Made by a program: the position numbers and the translations under genes | Assembly (NCBI GenBank): GCA_013036105.1 | Contig: JAAXCX010000011.1 | Span: 40,928-104,927, forward strand | Direction: 5' to 3' | Source of the DNA: Vulcanimicrobiota bacterium | GTDB taxonomy: Bacteria; Vulcanimicrobiota; Vulcanimicrobiia; Vulcanimicrobiales; Vulcanimicrobiaceae | DNA: 64,000 nt | The notes under the pieces: generated by a model | Told to the model about the DNA's origin: nothing | The model's database searches: none | What the model saw: only the letters and a program-made list of their open reading frames with translations | Part shown: in pieces, positions 41,459 through 49,529 of the stretch | How the letters are laid out: each line of letters begins with the position of its first letter | Position numbering within the stretch: the first letter of the stretch is position 1

Positions 41459-43159
41459 ATGAAGAAACTCGCGTTCGCACTGTGCTTGCTCTTCATCTAC
41501 CAGGCCGCCTGGACCGCGCCCGCACCTGCGCAGCAAAATGCTTTTTTTGCGCATGTCACGGTCTACGTCAACAATAAGACTGACGGGTGACCCGTTCCGT
41601 CGCGGACCGTGTACCTCACCGAAATAGCCGGCAGCGCCAGTAACGAGCTGGCCCGCGGTCAGCGGCCGCTTTCGGGCGGCACATCACAAGCGACCGATCT
41701 GTCGGGGGTGGCATCGTTCACATTCCTTACGTTTCCGGGAACTTGGGAAGTCAAGATCTTCGGCGGCTCGCTGTTTACCACGTTCACCGATACTTTCGAA
41801 ATAACGGCGGGCCAAGCCAACTATGAAATCTACGCCGACCTCGAACCCAAAGGGCAGCGTTCGTCACTTCCATCCAATAAATACTTGAACCAACAAGGCC
41901 GCCTCGTTCATATCCGGGTTGTTGGATCGAAGCGTGGTAAAGAAGTGCCGGTGCCCAATGCCGCGATATTCGACAACAGCGGCAGCAAGATCGCTACCAC
42001 CGGAGCCAACGGAGCGGCCGTCGTCAAGCACAAAGAAGCCATTGGAGAGACCGTAACGCTGCGTGCCGAACCTCCGGCGACTCCCGGAAGCGAGCCGGAA
42101 TGGCAGCCCGGCAGCGCTTCGTTCATCGTCGGTGCGGTCGAAAAGGGCTTGCGCACGACGCGCAGCGAGGATTATGTCACTATCGTGCTCGGCAGCAGTG
42201 GCCAGACGAGTGAGAAGCATCCGCTCGACGTGACCGTTCGAGGAATGAAAAACGGCAAGCGCATGCGGATTGCCAACGCGTCGATTTTAGACGCAGAGGG
42301 TCACAAGCTGGGTACGACGGACTCGCTCGGGCAAGCCACGGTCATCGTGGAAGTGCCGCTGGGCGAAACCTATTCCGTGAAAGCCGAAGCTAAACACTGG
42401 AAGCCGGCTTCGGAGACGCTGCAATCCGGAATGATGCAAAGCGGCGTTACGCCGACGTACGCGCATGAGACCGTCGAGTTTATGCTCCAGCCGGCGCAAG
42501 AAACCTGCACGCTGACCGTTGAGGTTCTCGACCGCACTACCGATAAGCCGCTTTCGGGCGCGACGGTGACGCTGTACAAGCCCAACAAGTTTCCCGGAAC
42601 CGAAATTGACCGCACCAGCACGAACGATGCCGGCGAAGCGACGTTTGACGCTGAGTCGCTCGATCGCGCGATGCTTAACGGTGCAGCCCGCATCGAAGCG
42701 ACCTACACGGGACACAAACCGTCCGTGGAGACGGTTTCAGAAAACCTGACGACCGGTGAATCTCCCCGCTACGTCGTGTATCTCACCGAGATACAGAGCA
42801 TATGGAGCGGCACTTGGAGGAGCCTCGACTACACCATGGGCGTGTACGGCGGTGGCGGTTCTATCGGCTACAAGTATCGCAAAGACAACGGCCAAGACGA
42901 AGGTCAGGGCAACTGCTCCGTTAAGGGTAACGTCGCAACATGCAAGTGGGCCGGCCACTGGCATGACGCCGATAAGGATATCAACCGGCAAGGCACTGCG
43001 ACGATGAAGATATCCGGTGACGCGATCGAAATCGAACAGATAGAGGGAAACGATTCGTACGATTTCCATCCGCCTTCGCTGTGTCAATCCGATCCGGCGC
43101 CTTGCACCGAGATGCACAAGGGGAAAATATTCACCGGGACCTACATCCGAAAGAAATAG
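41459..43159 (+). pseudogene. Secreted Ig-like repeat protein with one in-frame TGA (nonsense or readthrough)
   Basis: 567 codons, intact except for TGA at 41588-41590 (codon 44). Before it comes a signal peptide (KKLAFALCLLFIYQAAWTA) and HVTVYVNNKTDG; after it, PVPSRTVYLTEIAG. The paralog at 43356 reads IKVYVSNVNDGSAIPDVSV across the same point, so this is one gene. The remainder has two beta-sandwich repeats (VHIRVVGSKRGKE...; VTVRGMKNGKRM...), a carboxypeptidase regulatory-like domain (TVEVLDRTTDKPLSGATVTLYKP) and a C-terminal WSGTW domain. No other frame damage exists in 522 later codons. Context is TGA followed by C, flanked by ACGGG/CCCGT. Start context TTGGAGTTTGCA is shared with the paralog. 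Confidence 0.8.
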
Positions 43160-43171
43160 CTCGTCTTGGAG

Positions 43172-43228
43172 CGCGCCGGCAGCCGCGGCTTCTTCGGCAC
43201 GATGATCGAATCGGATCCGCTGCGCTAG
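43172..43228 (+). pseudogene. Remnant of a second aspartyl protease gene
   Basis: 43184-43218 is identical over 35 bp to 41172-41206 in the protease gene. In frame it reads RAGSRGFFGTMIESDPLR and stops, matching RAGTRGFFGTMIESDPVQL. Nothing else of the gene remains. It lies exactly where a second protease gene would stand if the protease-plus-secreted-protein unit had duplicated. Confidence 0.8.
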
Positions 43229-43301
43229 CGGCGCGGCGCGTCTCAAGCCGTAGCAGGGTGAAGCGAACCCAACGCTAAGATTTCACCGTGGCACGACAAA
43301 C

Positions 43302-43323
43302 GAATGGTTCTTTAGAACCATTC
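43302..43323 (+). terminator. Perfect hairpin before the third secreted gene
   Basis: GAATGGTTCT (43302-43311) pairs with AGAACCATTC (43314-43323). No T-tract follows, so it may be an mRNA-end or leader hairpin rather than a terminator. Confidence 0.4.
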
Positions 43324-43355
43324 ACTCCGCCATCATTCGGGATTTGGAGTTTGCA

Positions 43356-45029
43356 ATGAAACGACTACTTTTCGTTCTTTTCGCAGCACTGCTGGTCGCA
43401 TGGGGCTTCCCCGCAAGCGCGCAGGTGTTGCCGGGAATGGGGGTTCAGGTCGACATCAAGGTCTACGTCAGCAATGTGAATGATGGTTCGGCCATACCGG
43501 ACGTCAGCGTTTTTTATGAGGAGCTTACCGGCGGGTGCTACAAAGCTGACCGAAACGCCCGATTTACTGCCTCCGAGCCGACCAATTCCGAAGGTATAGC
43601 CGAGTTCCGATTTGTGACGTGCAAAGGGCCGTCCGCAGTTCACGTGCTCTACGCGTCAGACTTCCGGTCAGGAATGCGAGAGTTTGAGATCGTTCCCGGC
43701 CGTTCTTCTTATCTGGTCGCGTTGCCGCTAGAACCAAAAAGGTCGGCGAAACAAATAACGCGGACGCTGCATGTGCAAGTGCGCGGCCGCCTTGCCAACG
43801 GCTCTCTGGTTCCCGTCCATTTTGCCGGCGTCTACGATAGACAAGGCAGACACATTATCACAACCGATTACAACGGCGACGCAAACGTTCAAGTACTGGA
43901 AGCCATGGGAGAGACTGTAACGCTCCATGCTGACGGGTCACATTGGCGTGAAGGCTCCGGTTCGTTTATTGTCGGAGCGTCGGAAGGCACGCGCATTACG
44001 CGCAACGACGACTACGTCCGCATCGTGCTCAACGGTGAAGGCGACAACCTCACCGAGGAAGCCACGCTCAATTTTTTGGTGCACGGCAAAACCGCCAAAG
44101 GTTGGACGGCGGTCCATTTCGCCACGATCTACGACGAATCCGGGCATCACCTCGTGACGACCGACTACGCCGGCCGCGCAACGGCGCGCGTCAAGGCGAA
44201 GCTCGGCGAACCCTACATCGTTAAAGTTGATGGCGGACGCCGCTGGAAGGGCGCTAGCAAAGAGATCCTCATCGGCGCGGCGGCCGGAGCCGGCTCGACA
44301 CTGGCCTACAATCATGTCGATTTCTTGCTCGATCCCGCGCAAGCGGCCAAAGAACTCACAGTTGAAGTTCTCAATCGCGACACCGACAAGCCCGTTCCGG
44401 CCGCCACGGTTACCATCTATAAACCCGATCGTTTTCCCGGCACCGCCGTAGCGCACGCGACGACAAACTCGCAGGGGCTGGCCACGTTCGATGCCGAGGA
44501 AGTCGGCAGCGCTCTTCTTAACGGCGAAGCACGGGTCGGCGCAACGCACGGGGGCTCGAAGTCCGCCGTGCAAACGCTGACGGGTTCGCTCCTGCAAGGT
44601 GAATCTCCAAAGTACGTATTGTACCTCAATGAAAAGCAAGAAAATACAAAGTGGAGCGGCACTTGGTACAATGGGCCGTACACAATGCAGGTCTCCGGCG
44701 GCTCGGGCTCACTGGGCTACCAGTTCCTGCGATCGCAGGGTGAGGGCACGTGTTGTCCGCTGATCGATCGGGGCAGCGGGAGCTGTACGGTCCATGGAAA
44801 TGTAGCGACTTGCACTGAAAGCGCACACTACCATGACAGCGGCAAAGACGTTGAACGCTCGAGCGAAGTGAAGCTCACTCTGTCCGGTGCCTCTATCTCG
44901 GTCACGACAAAGATCAAGACGGCCAGCATAACGTTGTCGAGCGGACAACCCTGCCCCGACATTGCGCAATGTACCGCCTTGCATCCGGGAGCGGAATTCA
45001 GCGCCAGCTGGACGCGCACGAAACCATGA
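43356..45029 (+). CDS. Secreted multi-domain Ig-like repeat protein
   Basis: A 557-residue paralog of the TGA-containing gene upstream. After a signal (RLLFVLFAALLVAWGFPASA) come an N-terminal beta domain (VDIKVYVSNVNDGSAIP), two repeats of ~95 residues (HVQVRGRLANGSLVP...; FLVHGKTAKGWTAVH...), a carboxypeptidase regulatory-like domain (TVEVLNRDTDKPVPAATVTI) and a C-terminal cysteine-rich WSGTW domain. GGAG six bases before the ATG. It is probably a large surface or secreted adhesin-like protein. No enzyme motif is visible. A terminator hairpin lies at 45136-45166. Confidence 0.8.
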   Translation: MKRLLFVLFAALLVAWGFPASAQVLPGMGVQVDIKVYVSNVNDGSAIPDVSVFYEELTGGCYKADRNARFTASEPTNSEGIAEFRFVTCKGPSAVHVLYASDFRSGMREFEIVPGRSSYLVALPLEPKRSAKQITRTLHVQVRGRLANGSLVPVHFAGVYDRQGRHIITTDYNGDANVQVLEAMGETVTLHADGSHWREGSGSFIVGASEGTRITRNDDYVRIVLNGEGDNLTEEATLNFLVHGKTAKGWTAVHFATIYDESGHHLVTTDYAGRATARVKAKLGEPYIVKVDGGRRWKGASKEILIGAAAGAGSTLAYNHVDFLLDPAQAAKELTVEVLNRDTDKPVPAATVTIYKPDRFPGTAVAHATTNSQGLATFDAEEVGSALLNGEARVGATHGGSKSAVQTLTGSLLQGESPKYVLYLNEKQENTKWSGTWYNGPYTMQVSGGSGSLGYQFLRSQGEGTCCPLIDRGSGSCTVHGNVATCTESAHYHDSGKDVERSSEVKLTLSGASISVTTKIKTASITLSSGQPCPDIAQCTALHPGAEFSASWTRTKP

Positions 45030-45057
45030 GACGAATACGAGGCACTTTTTTATAACG

Positions 45058-45131
45058 CGCGGTCGGAGGGACTCGAACCCCCAACCTACAAGTTCGTAGC
45101 CTGTTGCTCTATCCAATTGAGCTACGACCGC
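45058..45131 (-). tRNA. tRNA-Arg(ACG)
   Basis: Acceptor GCGGTCG pairs with CGACCGC, discriminator G. The anticodon arm ACAGG-CTACGAA-CTTGT gives ACG, the substrate of TadA (gene at 38378-38827). CCA is not encoded. Confidence 0.95.
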
Positions 45132-45135
45132 ACAG

Positions 45136-45166
45136 CCCCGAGTGATACCTCGGGGTTTATTTTTTC
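45136..45166 (+). terminator. Rho-independent terminator after the secreted-protein block
   Basis: CCCCGAG (45136-45142) pairs with CTCGGGG (45149-45155) and is followed by TTTATTTTTT. It points along the plus strand and would end the block that starts at 39867, although it lies beyond the minus-strand tRNA-Arg. Confidence 0.85.
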
Positions 45167-45186
45167 CCTGTCATCGCGCAAAAAAT

Positions 45187-45274
45187 CGGAGAGGGAGGGA
45201 TTCGAACCCTCGGACAGTTTTTAGCCGTCGGTCATTTAGCAAACGACTGGTTTCAGCCACTCACCCACCTCTCC
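45187..45274 (-). tRNA. tRNA-Ser(GCT)
   Basis: Class II tRNA with acceptor GGAGAGG/CCTCTCC, discriminator G. The anticodon arm GTCGT-TTGCTAA-ATGAC gives GCT. A long variable arm follows. Its first three nucleotides lie in the right arm of the flanking hairpin. CCA is not encoded. Confidence 0.96.
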
Positions 45275-45370
45275 CAAAATGCTTCCCATTTTGGGAACCC
45301 ATTCTATTTTAACAGGCGCTACGCGACACGGTCGCTGCGCGCCCCCGTCGGCACAGCCGCCGGGGCCCCC
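45272..45370 (-). repeat. Three-hairpin RNA-gene-associated element, copy C (5' of tRNA-Ser GCT)
   Basis: On the minus strand: GGGGGCCCC, hairpin I (45343-45365, 10 bp with one mismatch, 3-nt loop), GGGGGCGCGCAG, hairpin II GCGAC-CGT-GTCGC, a TTAAAATAGAATGGG linker, then hairpin III TCCCAAAATG/CATTTTGGGA (45272-45296). It aligns with copy A over its length (shared GGGGGCGCGCAG, TGGGT, CCCAAAATG and GCATTTTGGG). Confidence 0.8.
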
Positions 45371-45382
45371 AAGGCCACCCGC

Positions 45383-45391
45383 ACTATACCA
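45383..45391 (-). promoter_or_regulatory. Candidate extended -10 promoter for tRNA-Ser(GCT)
   Basis: The minus strand reads TGGTATAGT, matching an extended -10. Transcription starting about 7 nt on would place the whole copy-C element in the 5' leader of the pre-tRNA. No good -35 is seen. Confidence 0.4.
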
Positions 45392-45409
45392 TAACGGGCG
45401 CGGGGCTAC

Positions 45410-45940
45410 CTAGTCCCGCGGCGCGCGAGGCGCGGCGATCGGTTCATCGACAAACTCCGCTTGTACCGCACGCGTGTTGGGCCGGCGCACGAGCAGCGAG
45501 TCGATGCCCGCAAACCGGCCGGCCGGCAGGACCATGCAAAAGAACGATAGCGCAAAAGCCACGCCATTTATCGTCCCGATTCCCGACCAGTGGAACTCAC
45601 CGGCTGCGGCGAGATAGTTCAGCGCTAAGAAGCAGCCGGCCAGTCCGCCGAGCGGCGTGAGAAATCCGAGTAGGAGGCTGATGCCGGTAAGGACTTCTCC
45701 CAAACGCACCAGCTCGGCAAATAGGCCGATGTTCGGTGTGACGGTGTGAAGCAAAAAGTCGTGATAGAATCCGGTGCTCGTCTGTGTCGCGCGCGCGATC
45801 ATTTGGCCCATGTAACCGTTTGGCGGCATGAACATTGACGGATTCAAGAACTTTGGAATGCCGTGAACGAGCCAAAAGGCACCCGCGTACAGCCGGAATA
45901 GGAGCAGCCAGCCTGAAATTGCCGGACGCGTCACCGTCAT
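45410..45940 (-). CDS. DoxX-family membrane protein
   Basis: A 176-residue membrane protein with ~four spans: WLLLFRLYAGAFWLVHGIPKFL, LGEVLTGISLLLGFLTPLGG, and GVAFALSFFCMVLPAGRFAG. The true start ATG 45940 has GGAGG six bases upstream. An apparent extension of ~147 residues upstream is out-of-frame reading of the glycosyltransferase gene. It overlaps that gene by 4 nt and ends the long housekeeping run. A second DoxX is at 1974-2489. Confidence 0.85.
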   Translation of the reverse strand: MTVTRPAISGWLLLFRLYAGAFWLVHGIPKFLNPSMFMPPNGYMGQMIARATQTSTGFYHDFLLHTVTPNIGLFAELVRLGEVLTGISLLLGFLTPLGGLAGCFLALNYLAAAGEFHWSGIGTINGVAFALSFFCMVLPAGRFAGIDSLLVRRPNTRAVQAEFVDEPIAAPRAPRD

Positions 45941-47076
45941 GCGATCGCCTCCTGTGAACCTTCTGCGGCCAGCAGCCGAATGAGGCCTGCCACTTCGAGG
46001 GCTGCGTTGGGTTTGGCCAGTGCGCGCATAGCCGATCGCATTTCGCCGCGCACCGCCTCGGAGGACAAAAGTCCGGAAACGGCTCGCGGAAGATCGTGCG
46101 CGCGTTTCACGCGGATCGCGGCATGGCGGTCGACGAGGTACCGGGTGTTGCGCTCCTCTTGCCCCGGCAAAGGTTTGAAGAGCACCATAGGAACCTCGGC
46201 GGCTAGGGCTTCGGCCGACGTCAGCCCACCCGGCTTCGTGATCAACACGTCGGCGGCGTGCATATACTGGTCGACGTTGCCGACGAATCCCATAACGCGC
46301 ATCGGATACCGAACATCGTGCGCGGCGTCGAGCACGCGTTCCGCGGAGCGGCTGCTGCGCCCGACGATCGCGACGGCGCAAATCGGCAGATTCAGCGTAT
46401 CGAGCGCCCGCATCATCGTCGAGAGGGGCCCAATCCCGAGGCCGCCGCCCATCATCAATACGATCGAATGGTCGCGCGGCAGGTCCAGCTTCGCGCGCAG
46501 CGCAGGCACGTCGTGCGCCAGATTTCCAAAAGACGGGCTGACCGGAATACCGGAAACGACCACGCGTTCGGGACGTATTCCACGGGCGATCATCGCGGTA
46601 CGCATCTCCGGCGTGGCGACGGCATACCGTTCGATGTTCTCATGCATCCAAAAGCTGTGCACCGCAAAATCCGTCACAACGCCGACCACCGGCGGCGCGC
46701 CGGCAAACTGCTTCTTATATTCGGCCATCACGCCGCACGGAAACGCGTGCGTGCAGATGACGACGTCGGGTTTCATCTCCTGGAGCATGCCGCGCAAGTT
46801 ACCGGCGGTGAATTGGTGGATCCAGGTGCGGAAGGGACCGACCTCAGTTGCCTGCTCGGCGCGATTGTATAAAAACCGGTACATCTGCGGGAGCGTTTTG
46901 ACCATGCCGAGGTAGCCATCCGAGACGACCCGCGACACGACGGATGCCGCGTACTTGTACGAGTCCACGACGGTCGACTCGAATGCAGGATCCTCGCGTT
47001 CGAGTTCGGCGCGGAGCGCCGAAGCCGCCGCCATGTGACCAACGCCGACGTTGGCCGAAAGAAAGAGCGCGCGAAT
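45937..47076 (-). CDS. MGDG-synthase/UgtP-like glycosyltransferase, apparent ATT start
   Basis: A 379-residue GT28 enzyme. The conserved N-terminal strand RALFLSANVGVGHMAAASAL is encoded only if translation starts upstream of the first ATG (47034). The frame reaches ATT at 47076, whose A is shared with the DUF1292 TAA, with AGGAG seven bases upstream. The C-terminal sugar-nucleotide fold is intact (ITKPGGLTSAEALAAEVPMVL, then LPGQEERNTRYL). It would transfer hexose from UDP to diacylglycerol at the membrane. The upstream frame has no ATG, GTG or TTG. Confidence 0.85.
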   Translation of the reverse strand: MRALFLSANVGVGHMAAASALRAELEREDPAFESTVVDSYKYAASVVSRVVSDGYLGMVKTLPQMYRFLYNRAEQATEVGPFRTWIHQFTAGNLRGMLQEMKPDVVICTHAFPCGVMAEYKKQFAGAPPVVGVVTDFAVHSFWMHENIERYAVATPEMRTAMIARGIRPERVVVSGIPVSPSFGNLAHDVPALRAKLDLPRDHSIVLMMGGGLGIGPLSTMMRALDTLNLPICAVAIVGRSSRSAERVLDAAHDVRYPMRVMGFVGNVDQYMHAADVLITKPGGLTSAEALAAEVPMVLFKPLPGQEERNTRYLVDRHAAIRVKRAHDLPRAVSGLLSSEAVRGEMRSAMRALAKPNAALEVAGLIRLLAAEGSQEAIA

Positions 47077-47360
47077 TACTCGGCTCCTTGTGCGCCCGAC
47101 TCTTCGGCGAGCACGAAAAAGTCGTCCAGTATCTCTTGCGCCAACGCTTCGTCTTTTAGCAACTCGCCCTGCGCATCCGTAACGACGAACTCGTCTTGCG
47201 GTTCGCAGTACAGCACGGCGAACGCGTTATGGTCTTCATCTTCAACCAGGCCTACAACTTCGAACTCCAGTTCCTCGTCCTCGCCGGTGGTCTTGATGAC
47301 GAGAACGTCTTTCAATTCGAGATTGCGCAGCGTTTGGCCGGATTCGCCGTCGGTCGACAT
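47076..47360 (-). CDS. DUF1292 (YrzB-like) protein
   Basis: A 94-residue acidic protein with the DUF1292 core EELEFEVVGLVEDEDHNAFAVLYCEPQDEFVV. In Firmicutes this gene sits beside ruvX and mltG, as here. Function is unknown. Its TAA stop overlaps the presumed ATT start of the next gene. Confidence 0.85.
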   Translation of the reverse strand: MSTDGESGQTLRNLELKDVLVIKTTGEDEELEFEVVGLVEDEDHNAFAVLYCEPQDEFVVTDAQGELLKDEALAQEILDDFFVLAEESGAQGAE

Positions 47361-47369
47361 AGCAGTCTC

Positions 47370-48359
47370 CTATTTTAGGTATTTGGCGACGTTCGCATTT
47401 TGCTCCGCCAGCGTCTTCGCAAACGCGTGATGTCCGTGACCTTTGTACACGTAGTAGAGATACTCCGAGGGTCGCGGATTGAGCGCTGCGACGAGTGAGG
47501 GGCGCCCCGGATTGGCGATCGGCGTCGGCGGCAGCCCTTGGTGCAGGTACGTATTATACGGCGAATCGAGCCGTAAATCACTATAGGTGATGACGGTTTG
47601 GTGCGCGGGCAGCGCGTATTCGATGGTCGCGTCAACTTCGAGCAGCATACCCAGCCGCAGACGGTTGTAATAGACTCCGGCCATGAGCGGGCGCTCGTCG
47701 TCGGCCTTGGCTTCTCGCTCTATCAGCGAAGCCAGTGTCACGATCTGCGGCACGGTGAGTCCCCGCACGCGCGCTTTGCGGGCCGCGTCCCCCGGCAGCT
47801 CCTTGAGGAACTGCGAGCTCATGATCGCCTCGACCGTGGATGGCGACGCTCCGAGCGGCATCAGGTACGTGTCCGGAAAGAGATAGCCTTCCATGTTTGC
47901 GCTGCGGAAACCGTCGACAACGATCGTATCGCGTAAGAACGCGGTGGCGTAAGCTTGCGCATCGCCGAAACCTTCGCTCTCCAACTGCGCAGCGATCTGT
48001 TTGGCCGTATACCCTTCGGGGATCGTTATCCATTTGGCGATCTGCGCTCCGCCGGTTTGCAGCCGGTGCAAGATTTCCGCTTCGGTTTGGTGGGGCGCGA
48101 AGCGGAACTCTCCCGCGCGAGCCTGCGTGTCGGCGTGGAGCGCTTTGGCATATAAACGAAAGATTTGCGTATTCCCGATGACGCCGGCCGCGTGCAGCTG
48201 CGCCGCGATACCGGAAAATGACGAACCCTGCGGAATGACCACGCCCGTGGTAGTCGCGGGCCGCGAGCGGTCGCCGAAGATTCCGTAGGCGATCCAAACT
48301 CCTGTTACAACAACCGCCACCGCGACCAGCAAAACGATGAACCGGATTGTGCGCATCAC
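47370..48359 (-). CDS. mltG: Endolytic murein transglycosylase MltG
   Basis: A 329-residue membrane protein with one N-terminal span (RFIVLLVAVAVVVTGVWIAYG). A LysM-like part (VVIPQGSSFSGIAAQL) precedes the YceG/MltG catalytic domain: EGYLFPDTY, LASLIEREAKADDERPLMAGVYYNRL (catalytic Glu) and PYNTYLHQGLPPTPIANPG. It cleaves nascent peptidoglycan strands to set chain length. It overlaps ruvX by 4 nt. Confidence 0.95.
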   Translation of the reverse strand: MMRTIRFIVLLVAVAVVVTGVWIAYGIFGDRSRPATTTGVVIPQGSSFSGIAAQLHAAGVIGNTQIFRLYAKALHADTQARAGEFRFAPHQTEAEILHRLQTGGAQIAKWITIPEGYTAKQIAAQLESEGFGDAQAYATAFLRDTIVVDGFRSANMEGYLFPDTYLMPLGASPSTVEAIMSSQFLKELPGDAARKARVRGLTVPQIVTLASLIEREAKADDERPLMAGVYYNRLRLGMLLEVDATIEYALPAHQTVITYSDLRLDSPYNTYLHQGLPPTPIANPGRPSLVAALNPRPSEYLYYVYKGHGHHAFAKTLAEQNANVAKYLK

Positions 48360-48787
48360 GGGCGAGGATCGGCCGTTCCACGCCGGCGCGCGAGAAACGT
48401 CTCCAAGATCAGGGCCGCGGCCATCTTGTCGACGACCGTTTTTCTTTTCGCGCGGCTCACGTCCGCAGCGATAAGCGCCTTCTGTGCCTGCGCGGTCGTC
48501 AAGCGTTCGTCCACGCGGTGAACCGGGCCGCTGAAACTCTTGCGCAACTGCTCCACGAATCGATCGATCTGCTCCGCGGCCGGACCCCGCTCCCCGGAGA
48601 GCCGCAGCGGATCGCCGACGACGATCTCGCCGGCTTCATATTCCCGCACCAGATTCGCAATCCGTTCCAAATCCGCACGCACATTCGTGCGCTCCAGAAC
48701 GGTAACCGGCAGCGCAAAACTTCCGCTCGGATCGGCCACGGCCACGCCGATGCGTTTCGTTCCAACGTCGAGTGCCATTACCGCCAT
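48356..48787 (-). CDS. ruvX: Holliday junction resolvase-like RuvX/YqgF
   Basis: A 143-residue RNase H-fold protein: ALDVGTKRIGVAVADPSG, VVGDPLRLSGERGP, VDERLTTAQA and VDKMAAALILETFL, keeping the expected acidic residues. It is linked to 16S rRNA 5'-end processing and to recombination. ATG at 48787 lies 1 nt after the recO stop; a start five codons earlier would overlap recO. Confidence 0.93.
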   Translation of the reverse strand: MAVMALDVGTKRIGVAVADPSGSFALPVTVLERTNVRADLERIANLVREYEAGEIVVGDPLRLSGERGPAAEQIDRFVEQLRKSFSGPVHRVDERLTTAQAQKALIAADVSRAKRKTVVDKMAAALILETFLARRRGTADPRP

Positions 48788-48788
48788 G

Positions 48789-49529
48789 TTAGCTCTTCGC
48801 AAATTCGGCGGCGTGAACGCCGGCTTTGGGTCTTCGTCCTAAGTGATGGCTGACGAGCGTTTCGATCGCGCGCGTCACGGCGGGCGTTGCGTGCAAGACT
48901 GCCGATGACGTTCCCCGCGGAGCTGCCAGCGCGCGCAGATTCTCCATATCGGCTTGGCTGAGCGCGAGCGGATCGCGCCAAGCCGGCCGGCATTCTTCAC
49001 CCGCAAAACCGCCCTGCTCCGAATCGAGCCAGGCGTTTCTTCCCACGAGGGACGCGCCGCAGAGCACGCAGCTCTCTAACGGCGGAGCGAGTCCGAGTGC
49101 ACCGAGCAGCAAGAGCGAAAAACGCGGAACGAGCCCCAATGATTCTTCGCTGCGGCCGACCGCGCGCAATGCCCCGGTCAGGAGCGCATAGACGTCCGGC
49201 ATGGCAAGGTCGGGCTCGCAGAATGCATCGACCAGCTCGATGATCAGATTGGCAGCGGCGTACCGTTCCGGCGCGACCAGATGTTGCCAGTAAGCGTTTT
49301 CTATGTCGGCTGAAACAACGACGTCGAGATTTCTGCCGCGATGCATCGTTAAGACCACTTCGTTGCCCATTTCCAGCCGGCCGGCGAGGTGACTCTTCGT
49401 GCGCCGCGACCCTTTTGCGATCGCGTCCATCTTTCCGCGCTCGGTAGAAAAGAGCGTGAGAATGCGATCCGCTTCTCCGTACATCCGTCCGCGCAAGACG
49501 ACGGCGGTCGTCTTGTAGGCGCGGTTCAT
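48789..49529 (-). CDS. recO: DNA repair protein RecO
   Basis: A 246-residue protein with the RecO OB fold (KTTAVVLRGRMYGEADRILTLFS, then AKGSRRTKSHLAGRLEMG) and a C-terminal helical and zinc part (PPLESCVLCGASLVG). It loads RecA on SSB-covered DNA. It overlaps cdd by 4 nt. era, which often stands here, is absent. Confidence 0.94.
   Translation of the reverse strand: MNRAYKTTAVVLRGRMYGEADRILTLFSTERGKMDAIAKGSRRTKSHLAGRLEMGNEVVLTMHRGRNLDVVVSADIENAYWQHLVAPERYAAANLIIELVDAFCEPDLAMPDVYALLTGALRAVGRSEESLGLVPRFSLLLLGALGLAPPLESCVLCGASLVGRNAWLDSEQGGFAGEECRPAWRDPLALSQADMENLRALAAPRGTSSAVLHATPAVTRAIETLVSHHLGRRPKAGVHAAEFAKS

Noticed and set aside
41588..41640. Selenocysteine insertion at the TGA
   Set aside because: No bacterial SECIS-like hairpin of the right size follows, and the paralog has Ser, not Cys, at about this position. 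No selenocysteine genes are in the window.
45187..45274. tRNA genes as the source of similarity between element copies B and C
   Set aside because: Copy A in rnpB has the same blocks without any tRNA sequence, so the shared part is not just tRNA-Ser homology.
45941..46381. Long N-terminal extension of the DoxX gene
   Set aside because: It is the glycosyltransferase region read in another frame; the true ATG with GGAGG is at 45940.
47034..47034. ATG at 47034 as the glycosyltransferase start
   Set aside because: It would delete the conserved first strand and glycine loop of the fold, so an upstream start is favoured.
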